From assembly GCA_964017235.1 (NCBI GenBank), contig OZ024931.1, positions 139,688,033 to 139,752,032 of the forward strand: DNA of 64,000 nucleotides, in the 5' to 3' direction. The position numbers were made by a program, and so were the translations under genes. Source of the DNA: Sabellastarte sp. h YS-2021. Lineage: Eukaryota; Annelida; Polychaeta; Sabellida; Sabellidae. Shown piece by piece: positions 10,940-22,119 of this stretch (within the stretch, counting starts at the first letter, position 1; each line of letters opens with the position of its first letter). Under the pieces are notes generated by a model. That model did not search any database and was not told where the DNA came from. It saw only the letters and a list, made by a program, of their open reading frames with translations.

Positions 10940-11500
10940 AGGTGCTCCACTGGAGCCGACAGGTCGGTAACCATGAATTTTTGAAGAATCGGGACCAATG
11001 TTTACCTGGTCGGTTAGTGTCGGTTGCAAGTTCCTGGCCTGTTGGGGAGAGTCGGTGAAATATCAAACATGTTTGATATCCCGGCTTGTTGGCTAATCAA
11101 ACAGGCCTCTATGTAACAAGTATCTGGTTTGTCCCAAATATGGACTTCCAAACTGTATGTGATGACTCACCAACTGTGCGGGAAGTGTTACAGTACAGTC
11201 GGTAACTTTAGCTGGCCTGTCTGTTACTGTTCCCGACAGACCTGTAAAGTTTACAGGCCAGTCAGTAACTTTAACCAAATGGGTCCTAGAGTTGGGAAAA
11301 CTTGTAACTGACAGGCCGTAAAATGAAACAGTCAAGCCGTAAACTACAACCAACAGACCTGTAACAATAACAAACAAGCCGGGAACTATAACCAACAGGC
11401 TGACAATGTTTTTGCATCTTACAGCCTGTCGGTTTCAAAATCTGTGGGTATAAAAAGGTGAGTCGGTAGACAATCTGCATACATTTGGGCTTTGACTTGT
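10940..11500. repeat. Irregular repeat island of GGTAAC / ACAGGCC words with a perfect palindrome
   Basis: Words such as GTCGGTAACTTTA, CTGTAAC, ACAGGCC and ACCAACAGAC recur on both strands over about 550 bases, at clearly higher GC than the surroundings. A 20-base perfect palindrome lies at 11060-11079 (half-site ATATCAAACA). This is probably the subterminal region of the transposon whose decayed gene follows at 11638. Small open frames here are by-products of the repetition. Confidence 0.5.
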
Positions 11501-11637
11501 CGATAGACAACTGGTGTGCAGCTTTGATTTTAGGTTTTTTTATTTTTTGGAAATAAGCTTAAGTTTTGAGCTAGGCTTGACTTGTTGGGAGTGAAATCTG
11601 TTCTGTGAGGTTTCACTTTTATTTTAAGATTATCAGC

Positions 11638-12810
11638 ATGCCAAGGGGCAACAGGAGAAAGATTGAAGTACCCAGAGATACTCAGTCACAGTTAGGAGAT
11701 GCAGGTGAGGATATAGAAATAATGAGGAGGGAGAGAGAGGAGAGGGATGAGAGAGGATTGAACAGGAGGAGAGGGACAGAGAGAGGATGAAGAGAGAGAG
11801 GGAAGAGAGACCAGAAAGAGGAGAGAAGAGAGTGCGAACTGCCAGGGATACTGATGTAGAATCAACTCAATCCAGACAGAAGAAGGGCCAGATGAAGTCC
11901 ATTCTCCTGAGTGATTGAGATGAAGAAGCCATTGTGGAGTTTTCTTAAACAGCACGAAGAACTGCATGACAAGATGAACAACATATTCAAAGACAAGCAG
12001 AAGAAGGAATGACTTTGGGAGCAGCTAGCAGCTACCAGAAACTTGCCTGTCAAGACTGTGAAGAAGTGGTTCGAGACTGAATGTACCAGATATGGCAAGC
12101 TCACTCAGACGAACTCAGGACAAGCAGCTGACAAGAGCACAGAACGTCAGACAGTTTCAGTTTTCTATGCAGTCACATCAGAAGGAAGGGAGTTTCCAAG
12201 TCTTCTGCATTCAAGTCACCCCAGATGCCTTCTGCAGCTGCAGCTTCAGATTCAGTTCCAGATACATCCAAGGACACAGAATCTGAGATAGAAATCAGCA
12301 TTGCATCAACTGCCAGAAGCATCACAAGCCACAGCAGGACGTGAATACATACTCACCATACCAGAAACTTAATCAGTCTCCACTCCAGTTGTGCAGCCTC
12401 AACAGACTACCACAGGACAGCCTGTTACAGTGATTGCCAAAGTACAGCAACCATCGAGGCCTTCATCAGCATCAGCACAGCCAACTTCTTATGTAGTTGT
12501 GAATGACTAGCAGCCTTGGACTTCCAGACAGATAATTTTCAACCCACCTTCAGTATCACCTTCATAGCAGGAGGAAAGTCAGCACAACAATTCTAGATTC
12601 TCCAGTTTTGTAATTCAGTTTCTACAGATGGACAAACCACAGCCATTTTCACAATATCAACTTCAACCAGCACCGTCACCAGTGCCATCTTCCACTCATC
12701 ATGAACATGCAAGACCTCCCAGCCAGTCCAGCCAGCAGAGCAGAGTCAGCCCAAATCAGCGGATTAGGCTGCACAAGTCATTCCAAACCTGGCCCTTTTA
12801 AGGGCGACCT
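11638..12810 (+). pseudogene. Decayed MADF-like transposon gene with Arg/Glu-rich N-terminus and Ser-rich tail
   Basis: Translation from the ATG at 11638 gives MPRGNRRKIEVP, then a long Arg/Glu-rich stretch encoded by purine-only repeats (11725-11840). After a frameshift near 11945 comes a domain with FLKQHEELHDKMNN, a LWEQLAATRNLPVKTVKKWF segment and a TRYGKLTQ end. This order (hydrophobic helix, LW, VKxxW, RxxY) fits a MADF or Myb/SANT-like DNA-binding domain. Beyond are Ser/Ala-rich and Gln/Pro-rich parts in shifting frames with several stops, so the gene is dead. Domain genes of this kind accompany PIF/Harbinger-type transposases, and the repeat island just upstream is compatible. No transposase is seen nearby. 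Assignment to a superfamily is inference. Confidence 0.5.
12791..12807 (+). promoter_or_regulatory. Histone-type 3' stem-loop lookalike
   Basis: The sequence GGCCCTTTTAAGGGC followed by GACC is close to the replication-dependent histone mRNA 3' hairpin (GGYYCTTYTMAGRGCC). The last stem base is G instead of C, leaving a five-pair inner stem with a TTTA loop. It sits just past the decayed gene that starts at 11638. A purine-rich downstream element is not obvious. No histone coding sequence is visible here. Confidence 0.35.
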
Positions 12811-12939
12811 GAATCTTCTAAAAACAATTAACAAGCTACACAAAAAAGGACACCGTCCAACACTTATACCTCCCCACAGTATACAAAAAAATTGTGTGAA
12901 TGAATGAGTGAATGTTAAACAAACATTAATAAAGTTCCA

Positions 12940-13115
12940 CCACAAAAAAAATCCCTTAAGAAAAAAAATCCCCTAAGAAATCAAAGTAAAACCAACCCCA
13001 ACCCCCAAATAACACCCAATTTTAAGTCAGACTCAAACCCACATCCCCAAAATCAAGATACAAACTTAAACCCACATCCCTCCCAAAACCCAACCCTGAA
13101 CCCTAACAAGATACT
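12940..13115. repeat. C/A-rich strand-asymmetric stretch
   Basis: The plus strand is almost free of G for about 170 bases. It has repeated AACCCA, CCCACATCCC and a short CCCTGAACCCTAAC segment resembling degenerate telomere-type repeat. No regular array is present, so it is low-complexity sequence rather than a telomere. Confidence 0.5.
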
Positions 13116-13119
13116 GGGG

Positions 13120-14210
13120 TCATAGACCCCTACAGGCATTTTGTGTAATCAGTATTAGGGATAGGGTGCCAGATGCATGCAACATGATATATATGCTGGA
13201 ATTAAAAAATACACATGTAGTACGGTGTGCTGTCTTTCAACTCTGTCAAGTTTGAAATCAATAAATAGAAGTCAGAGATAGAGTCCCAAAATGAGAATGT
13301 TGACAGAGGCGCATATGACCAGACGGACAAAATTTTGTACAACTAGACCAAAGGACACACACCAATTTTGAAAGCAACCAAGCTCTGGTAGTGTCCAGTC
13401 ACCCTATTAAGATTCAAGTTTATCCGACATAGCATGTTCGAGTTAGAGTCTGGAAACCAAAATGTTGATGGACAGACATTGGACACATCAGTCTAATAAG
13501 CAGGGTGGTTACATGCAACCCACCCAAAAATGAACAGTGTCTTTGTGACTGTTGCAATTTCAGATTTATAAAATTTACCTGGACAATATCAGTTTTGGCA
13601 CACAAAAACAGAGGGTCTGTCTTGTTAATTACATTTACACAGTGAGTTTTCAGTTTCGCAAACATGGGCCAGGGGGACATTTGGCATGTTTTTTTTTAAT
13701 TTTGTAAAGGCTACACAGATGTACACTGATTATAACTAGCAGCATTTGGATTTCAATGTTAGCATTTACATTTCCTTAATAACACATTACTATCAAGGGG
13801 TGAAACTAAGTTAAAATCTTCATTAAAGTGCCAAAAAGTCTGGGGCCTTCACAGCAGCCTAGTTATTGTGTAGCAACAGTTCACATTTAAACTTTATTGG
13901 CTACATCTCTGTTTTACACATTGTAACTTTCAGGGGCTGTCACTATGCTCCATTCAAGTATGCTAACAGTTAACAACTTAACAGGCCTTACTGCAGATTT
14001 ATCATTTCTGAAAAAATATGTAGTAATATTAGTTCTTTAATTTTAGTGTTTCAGTGTACAGTTATTTCTAGTGTATTGAATAAATTTATGTGCATGTTTA
14101 CACAAGTAAATAATTCTCTCTATCTGCATTTTTGGGCTTGTACCAAAAACATGTACTGCTCTCTGTATCCCCTACACTAATCCCTGGGTCATGATGGGTA
14201 ATATAGGTGG
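13120..14210. other. Non-coding DNA between the MADF-like relic and the Myb/SANT exon
   Basis: The minus frame 13420-13680 has no recognisable domain. No repeats or RNA genes stand out. If the minus-strand exon at 14219-14390 belongs to a live gene, this stretch would be its downstream intron. Confidence 0.4.
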
Positions 14211-14218
14211 ATACTAAC

Positions 14219-14390
14219 CTTTCACTTATTTTTAGCCACAGCCTCTCTTTGTCTTTCTTTGTGACCTTAGAACTCAGTTTTCCCACCAATGTTGCATAGC
14301 TGTCCTCTATTGCTTCAAGGAGGCAGAGTACTTCTTGATACGTCCAATAAGGACATCTTCGCTTGGCTTTTTCATCTTCCATAGTGAATT
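14219..14390 (-). CDS. Exon encoding a Myb/SANT-like domain
   Basis: On the minus strand a polypyrimidine-rich acceptor ending in AAATCCAG is followed by eight bases and an ATG (14382) in a good start context. The frame reads MEDEKAKRRCPYWTYQEVLC and continues with LLEAIEDSYATLVGKLSSK and ERLWLKISER. It ends at a GAAAG|GTTAGT donor at 14219. Trp in helix 1 and LWLKI in helix 2 fit the Myb/SANT-like DNA-binding domains of trihelix or Harbinger-associated proteins. The third helix would be in the next exon, which I could not find downstream. The frame is clean apart from read-through beyond the donor. It may be a host transcription-factor-like gene or a partner gene of a Harbinger transposon. 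Confidence 0.5.
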
Positions 14391-14449
14391 CTGGATTTGA
14401 AAGAAACATTTCATTGCTTATGTGAGTCTCATTTTTTTTCAAATTAATT

Positions 14450-15770
14450 ATTTTGCAGTAGCTTTGTCAAATAAATATAAATTCAGCAACAAAAAAGTTA
14501 CATCTAACAATGCAGTTACCACACATATATCATGAATAATTAGAAAAGAAGGAATAAAAAGAAGGATATTTGAAGAATTTGTTTTGTAAATAAATACAAC
14601 TTTAGAAAGCAAGAATGTCACTTCAGTTGTGCAAGCATTTACTTGCATTGCATTCAATAAAGGGATATTTTAGTTAATGGATTGTAAATGTGAAACTTTA
14701 AAAAGACATTTTGAATAGAAAATAAATAGAGGTTATTGTCAAGGCTACTGAAAAGCAACAACAGAGTTGCAGCATTGGTTGGATACCAAAAAAGAGAAAA
14801 TTGTCAAAAGAAAACTGTGTGGGCTGAGATTTGTACATCAATGTTGTTGAACTTTGTGGCCTTACTTAAGGCTTAAGGTTATCTGTACCTTAAGAAAATA
14901 TACATAATAAACTTCCAGCAGATTAACTTTGCAGATTGTACTCTTCCATAAATGAACCATCTAAATACACCAGCATACAACAAAAACAGAGACTTGGTTT
15001 GACGAGTTTGTGCATCCTCATAAGTAAGAGTGCTTCATGAATAAAAAGACTTGTGTACATATTCGAAAAATATATGGTACAAATATACACTTAAAACAAG
15101 GCTACTACAGAATTTATTGTTTACTTCAGTGGACTGAACTGTTCACATAATGTGTGTGGATGTACTTTTCCATCTGAAAAGATTTGGACTGCATTATATG
15201 CATTTTCTGTTAGATTAATTTCTGTGGCTGTGTTTACAAGCATGTATGTTTGAACTGTAATATTTATAAAATCTAGGTTGTGTAGCAGTTTCAGTCACAT
15301 GACCTACATGTGTAATTGCTTGACACTTGCATAAAGCAGTATTACCAGTAAATATGACATGAAAACTATGCCTAAGAAAGGCAAGGAGTTGGTGTGCATC
15401 TGTAATGTGCTTCTGGTCTGAATGGTTAGATAAACAAAAACTTCTCTTCAGTGAATTTAAACAGATGTGCAAATATGTTGCTTCTTCAGAAATTTGACAC
15501 TTCTTATCTGCAGATATTTAAATAACCACTTTACATTATGTACGTGCACTACCTACAACAGGCTGTTCAGTAATGGGCGATAATTGACGAAACATCAATT
15601 CTACAACGTTCACATGTTAAGTTACCTCTTACAAACAGAAAATTACAAAATACATATCTGTATATCTCCTTTCTTCAGAAAATCTCCAACTTGAAACTGA
15701 AGCATGGTGGCAAAAAACATCCAAAAGACAAACACTAGTTTATATTACGTCACAGATATATGTGTGTTTA
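14450..15770. other. AT-rich non-coding DNA upstream of the Myb/SANT exon
   Basis: No coding region is supported. The minus frames at 14448-14657 and 15215-15472 show no domain. A CTTAAGGCTTAAGG word at 14875 recalls the CCTTAA-rich hairpin element at 15775-15905. Confidence 0.4.
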
Positions 15771-15774
15771 TAGT

Positions 15775-15905
15775 CCTTTAACAAAGGATCCTTTATTTAA
15801 GGTTTCCTTTCTTAAGGAAACCATAAAGCAGGTTTAGTGAATAGCATTTTAAAGGTCACCTTACCAAAGGAGATTGTTCACCTTCCTTTAATAAAGGTAC
15901 CTTAA
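15775..15905. repeat. Palindromic CCTTTA/TAAAGG element
   Basis: The region is packed with inverted words: CCTTTAACAAAGGATCCTTTA, a perfect hairpin GGTTTCCTT-TCTT-AAGGAAACC near 15803-15824, and CCTTTAATAAAGGTACCTT. The density of self-complementary words suggests a small foldback or MITE-like element about 130 bases long. Confidence 0.45.
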
Positions 15906-15924
15906 AAATGTAGGAGATTTAGTT

Positions 15925-18900
15925 AATATGGCTCCTGAATTCTAAACATTCTCCAATACTGTAATCATAAGTCCACTGTTGATGGGATATTTGTACTTAA
16001 ATACATAGCTAGATATAATAGTCATAATACAAAAATACTTTGCACAAAATTGTATGCATAGTTTGATACCTTACAGTATATCTGATCCAGTTTATCTATT
16101 GATTTTACAATCCTACCTAATGTTTACAGTGTGCTAGAACCAAAAGGCTTATGCACTTAAGCTGATATTACAAAAGCATGAAACATCATTCAATTTACTC
16201 TATCAAGCTTATTCAGCATGTAAAGGCTGCATTGATTTTTTTCATTGAATGTCAATAAGAAAAACAGAAATAAGATATGTGAAATGTTCCTCTTATATAT
16301 GTTAAAGTAAGTAACACAATTCACTGCTCTATCCCTAGTAGAATGGTTTCAACGTGACAAACAAAATTAACTCAACAGCAAAGCATCAAGTTTGTGCTAA
16401 AATAAAGAACATTTCATCTGTGCCTAATTTATCATGCTGTAAGGAGTTTCACTAATAATAGCTGACATAATGGATTTCAAAGCATATTGTTTTCAAGCCA
16501 TATCTATACATGTAGTTTAGATTTGTATAACAAAGAAGAACTGTTTCATAATTCACCAAACATTTATCAAATTACAAGTGACTCATTGCATGAAACATCA
16601 TCTTAACAGTACTAGACAACAATACTCATTTCTAACTTAGATTTCAAGTTCGAAATAATGAAACTGAACATTCATAACTTTTATTTTGTGAATACAAAGT
16701 GCAAGAAAAACTTATGTAAAAAACCTTCCCCTACTTAGATCTAAGGTCACCTTATCTTAGTATTGTTTCAGAATATGACCCCTGATCTTTTCTGGCATAC
16801 TCACACCAATAGATTAGAAAATGCTTAGATATCTATGAGGTCTTTCCTGAATATTCTGAGATATAGATTATAAAGTATGAGTTACACATTATAAAATATA
16901 CACCATAAAGAATGCTATGTAAATGTTTGCATTAAGACTTAAGATCAGTTTCATAAAATGCTGTCCAAACTTAGTCTGTTTATAGCATGAATTAAAAATT
17001 CATTTGAAACCAAATGCTTTTCACAATAAACAAGTATATTTAGAAATGGGATTTTCTTGTAATAAGTAAATCAGATTGTGTCATGTGTAAGACATTTACA
17101 TTTTGTTTATACAGCGCCTCCTTGTAAAGCAAGTCTTCTACTTTGGGAAAAATTAGTTAGATATTATTTTAAGCGTTTTTGCTGTAGCTACTAGTGCAAA
17201 TTTCTTAAATATTCTATAAATCTGTCACCCTTGGGTAAACAAAAACATATGTTATCTTTTTTGTGAAAAATTGAAATTATCTAAATATGGTTATAGATCG
17301 AGTAATTTTAGCAGAGTTTTAACTCAACAGACAATCACATTGTTAAACTTGATTTTATTCAAACATGGAACAACTTTACATTTTTTCTGAAGTTAGATAT
17401 TTTATCTATATTGTAACTTTATTGGAAAATATATAGATATGTAGGTTCGTTATAGTAATGTTTCATGATGCAGTTTTACCCTTGCACCCTTACTTCATCA
17501 TATCCCTTTCACACTACAAGCACTATACTCCATGGTTATAGGCATTAGATAAAATGCCCCTGTTCTTCAACTGGCGCCTCATGTTTGTGGGCCTGATGCT
17601 CAATTTCTTGAGTGGCCAACAGATATTATTGAATGTTGAATTTCTGCATCTGGAAGCCTAACCATCGGTCATTGTCATTTAATATCAATCACCATCTCTT
17701 GGCCACCCTACAACTGTCCCTGTGTCCTATATATCCATCCCTGTCCATCAATTTCATTGGCATTCAGTATTTTCATTCTTTTATTTGGTAAATGAAAGTC
17801 AAAAAAGGTTTAACTTGCACAGCTAAGAATTTGACACAGTGTGTAACTGTCAGTAAGAGTAGGATGAGTGTCGTACAAACATCTATCACCTAAAGATAAC
17901 CTCCGTTTACCGTCACTCACTATATAGGCGTCAGCAGAATACCTGATGCTGAAACAAAAATGAGTCACAGCCTTTAGAAGGTGTAGCATCGCCATCCTTC
18001 ACTATCTATGAACCACAGACAACACCATGGGACCACAGTAACCACACCTTGGGTACATCAAATCTAAAAAAATATGGAATGTCCTGAGAGGTAATTCAGG
18101 CACAGAGTAAAACTTGTAACTGCAGGGTACAAGTGAAATGGGTATTACCTGTTTAGTGAAAGGAGTATTTCCTATCTACCTCATTATTAAAATGTTATGT
18201 GTTGGTGTATAAGGCTTACACTAATATTACATTAATATATATTTTAACTTTAAAATCTGCCATTAATAATACTGTTGAAATGCAAATAAAGATTTTATGA
18301 TAAACGTAGCAGTACAGATTTATTCATTTGGACATGAAAGTGAAAATGTGTTACGATATAAAGCTGCCATAAATAGATTCGGTTATAAACAGATCACGAT
18401 CGTTAAATAAGGCCACTTGAAAATATTGAGTGTTTTTCTACAGTTAATCCACCACACCATTCTGCCATGCAATACACATACGTAATAAGTGAGTCAGTCT
18501 GTTCACACCTGCATTGAAAGTATACTGAAAGTCAAGAAAATAAGTATTTATTCATTGCTTGTATTGTTTGTTTTTGACACACCTTATCGTGGTATCGATA
18601 AATGTAAGTATTTCTTATTTTATGGTGATACCTTCTTATATACACATAGATAAAGTTATGGTAAAATATAAATCTATTATCCACCAAGAAGACAAGAGAT
18701 AATGCATAAACAAGTGTCTTTTTAAAAATCAATCCAAAATTTAATAAGTAAAAGAACACAAAATTTGAAATAATGAAATTGTACAAGAGATTGTTAAATG
18801 TTGTTTCAAAGATGATAAATAATAATAAGTTTTGTAAACAAGTGTATTAAATGTTTAGAATATAACTAAATTAGACCTACAGATATAAATGACATTTTGG

Positions 18901-20285
18901 AAATTCATCTGTTATTGCAATTAAAATGGCAATTTTATAGAAAAGAAAACGATTACTAAATGCTGCTAAAATATTTATTGAAGTAGTTATATAGCTTTTC
19001 GCGTTGTATGTAAACAGCTCAGTAAAGAAACACTGAAGTTGTATGTGTTGGTTCTTAGATCATGTTATTGGAAAAACCGATGACATATTAAGTATCAAAA
19101 ATACATAAGATTTATATAAGATAAGGTATATATGCAGCCATTGAGAAGTACCTTAAGTGTAAAGTTGTCATGGGAAAAATCTTTAGTAAAGGATTCATCT
19201 TATGAACATAATAAAATAATTCAAATTAGTGAAAAGTGTAACAGGAAAGAATGAAGGAATCCACGTCCTTTGTAAATTGATTTAATATAAATTATGCTAG
19301 TCTGTCTCAGCAGAGAACATTGTAGAAAATGCCACATTTGTATAGATTCATGGTTCATAGGAGGGCTTTGAAAATTGTACACTGTGGCTGGTATGTAAGT
19401 GCCAGTTCCATATTTCAGTACCTGGTTATTTGTAAACAGCGCTTAGATTTTGCATAGTGGGTAGATCACTGTTAATTAGGATGCATTATAGAGTGCATAT
19501 GGGAGTGTCAATTGTTTGTGAGTTTGAAAACTGGGTGAATTGGTATTTGACCTGTTTTATTCATCAATTGTTTTTACACTATACATAAATATACATGGGA
19601 ATATGTTTGAGTTTAAAAAAATCTTTAAAAGCAGGGGACTTTTGAATGTTTACATTCTGCCAGTGTGTTATAAAATTATAATTTCCCCTACCCCCCCATT
19701 CTCCTGCTTTCTGGCTTAATATAATATTGGTTAATTTGCCTTTTTGGCAATTGTAACTTGTTAAAGTAGTAATGAAGTTTAACCACCAATGTACTTGGTT
19801 AACAGCCTGTTTCAAATAAACATTTGAGTTGTCATTTGGCTAGATTCAAACCCTTTATAATTGTGGTCAGAGTAGACAAGCGCTACCATAGCCATGGATT
19901 AAAATCTATTGGTCATAATGTCTAAAGTGATGCATGAATGAAGCTCAAATGTAGGTGGAAAAGTTGTTCATTAACTGTGGGCAGATATAGTCCAATACCA
20001 AGGTCATAAGGTCAAAGGTCAAACAGAGGTGAGTTTACCTATAGTGGATATAGTAAAAGAAAACATTTGAAAAAGATGTGTTGAAATAAAACTAGAAAAG
20101 ATGAAATTTTGATAAAGGTACTCTAAAAAGTAAGCACATTATGAACTGACATTATAACTGAAATTTTTTGTAAGTACAAGTTTTTTTAATAGTATAAAGC
20201 ACGTTCACATTTATCACTTTATTTGAATACAGACAAGAGAGAAGATCTGTCACCTTATTACAGCATCCTTTTATATGGTCAATAT
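15925..20285. other. Long non-coding stretch with duplicated blocks
   Basis: No gene is recognised in 4.3 kb. The block 15960-16230 resembles 29560-29910 and 35330-35650 (shared GTCCA, TCTAATGTTTACAG or ATAATGTTTGCAG, and CAATTTACTC words in the same order). The block 17520-17575 (TGGTTATAGGCATTAGATAAAATGCC) resembles 34110-34145. Open frames at 17810-17995, 18532-18786 and 19579-19815 show no domain and are AT-rich noise. Confidence 0.45.
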
Positions 20286-20295
20286 TTAAACTCTA

Positions 20296-20655
20296 TCATG
20301 AGTGGCTATAATCAGCCAGATCTTCCTTAGCCATAGTGCCAAGATTTCTTCCTCTGATTTGCCTGTGCTGACCACTTAAACGTTGGAGATTCTGATCTTT
20401 GGGCCTGATGAGGAGGGGAAAACAATGAAAGTCTTGGTAGTCTATGCTTTTATAAGGACCCATGATTGTTCCTCGTTTAACTTCCTTATTGAGATATCGT
20501 TGTATCCACTGAGGGTAACACAAAGCTGAATGGTGATTCTTGATCCTCCTATTGCTCAATGTAGATGAATTCTTTATTGATAGGAAAACTATATGTAAGA
20601 TGATGCATAAAAAGCTCATTAGGATAATCCTGCAAGTAATGATGCCATGCGTCAA
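20296..20655 (-). pseudogene. DIRS-like reverse transcriptase, N-terminal fragment
   Basis: The 119-codon minus frame contains a WIQRYLNKEVKRGTIMGPYK segment followed by FHCFPLLIRPKD. This is the start of DIRS-type RT, where the polypeptide enters with an E-x-x-x-G-x-x-x-GP motif and a conserved P-L-x-x-x-PK block. It breaks off before the catalytic aspartates. The frame directly follows the gag remnant at 20973-21581 on the same strand, in the order expected for a DIRS element. Confidence 0.6.
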
Positions 20656-20972
20656 GTGTCAATTTAGACTTGACATGATATCTAGCACACCTGAAATTTG
20701 GAAATTTTGACTTCCAATCAAATGAATTTCAGCTAGACAATACCTGACCTCTGTATTAACCTCCAAAAGAAGTGCAGTAATGGGGGGTTCGTACTGCCTC
20801 GAATACCTGATTATTGTGCAATAACCGAAGATTATATCTTTCACTGGAAGAAGCTATATTGTCATTATTTATACAACTATTTACATACTCAGGTGAGCTA
20901 TGACACTGTGCAACATTACTGACATTGTTTTTTCCAGTTTTTTATCAACCACAAAATTTCTGTGAACAATCT

Positions 20973-21581
20973 TTATACTATCCCTCCACCTCCGCCAGTG
21001 TCTTTGGCTCCAGTGTGACCGTCTTGATTACTGGTCAGCTGTCCAGGTGACCATGACCACTGCTGGCTATTTGCTTGTTGTCTTTCCCTGGATTTTGATT
21101 TAGTATAACACTTAACCTCTGGGTGGTTAGCTGTTTTATCCTGCTTGTCACAATATGTGCATGGTGCTTGTGCTGACCATGATTCGATATTCATGTGAAC
21201 ATATCCCTTCATTGAAGTATTTACATATTTTCTTAAGCTGAGGTGGTTGAGTATTCTGAAGGTTACCCTCCTCCAGGTCATGCATGGAGGTCACCCATGC
21301 ACTCCTTACTGCAGACCAGGGCAATGATATAGCATCTTTCATGGCTAGAATGACCTGGAGGAGGCCATGCTTGCTACTACTGAGACCTTCATATGAAATA
21401 TGTTTGATAACTGCCCTACCACCCATTGGGGTACAGATAGGTTGTCGTAGGCGACCCTCTTCTTGCCAGCAGGTGCGTAGTACCCCGCATTCAGCCATCT
21501 AAATACAGGAGCAGTGTGAATTAGTGTTGTATCTACCAGATTTATGCCTACCTTAGATAGCATTCCTGCCTTTGTTCTCAT
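20973..21581 (-). pseudogene. DIRS-like gag remnant
   Basis: Three overlapping minus frames (21581-21345, 21498-21148, 21281-20973) read as one decayed gag. The first has NLSVPQWVVGQLSNI. The second has a WVTSMHDLEEGNLQN segment and CKYFNEGICS. The third has CTYCDKQDKTANHPEVKC, so Cys-rich zinc-knuckle-like parts lie near the C-terminus. Two frameshifts disrupt it. Together with the RT fragment at 20296-20655 it forms a minus-strand DIRS remnant lacking RNase H and recombinase. The linker-like exon at 22041 lies about 450 bases beyond its 5' side. Confidence 0.55.
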
Positions 21582-22040
21582 AAGATTCTGTCAGTTGTGA
21601 CACAGTTTCCGAGATGGTTGGTAGATGTCTGAGAGTGTCCAGACTGGGCATGACTCTATGTGCACATCAGCAGTTGCAGCAGTCTGATCCCCAGCATGAT
21701 CCCTGCTCAAAGCATAGGTCATTGTGTCCAGTTCTCGAGGGTGAATTAGGGAACTGAATCCTGGGTCCTGCTAGTGGTGCCCATGTATCAGGCAGCTGAT
21801 CAGGGAGAGTATGATGGCCCAAGACCCTTCGCACCCCCTGTTGTGTGGTATCACCTCTATAGTCATGATTTGCCTTTGTTCCTTTTTGTTACAAACCATT
21901 TACATTAAATGGCTGAATGCATTTTTTACACAATGGCTGTTTTAAAATCTCCAAGTACTGACATTAAACACTGCAGGATTGGATTTAGTTACCAGATTAA
22001 GCAGTTTAATGAGCTAAACATATAGATGTATTATTTACAG

Positions 22041-22115
22041 AAAGTTTAATGCTTGAAGATGAACACAGCAGATCTTTTAAGGTAGAACATGTGGAGCCGC
22101 TGCCACAAATAGGAG
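22041..22115 (+). CDS. Putative linker exon, relative of 54284-54403
   Basis: An acceptor TATTATTTACAG ends at 22040 and a GGAG|GTATTA donor follows 22115. The exon is 75 bases, phase 1 to phase 1, and reads SLMLEDEHSRSFKVEH and on to PLPQIG without a stop. The roughly 100 bases of intron before it (TTTTAAAATCTCC-AGTAC, GATTAAGCAGTTT, CTAAACATA) match the intron before the exon at 54284 word for word in order. The product is polar and probably disordered, with no domain. The companion CARD-type exons were not found near this copy, so it may be an exon of another gene part or a relic. It is shorter than its relative (75 against 120 bases). Confidence 0.45.
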
Positions 22116-22119
22116 GTAT

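Noticed and set aside
13075..13112. Telomeric repeat tract
   Set aside because: CCCTAA-like words occur only once or twice in a generally C/A-rich stretch, with no regular period.
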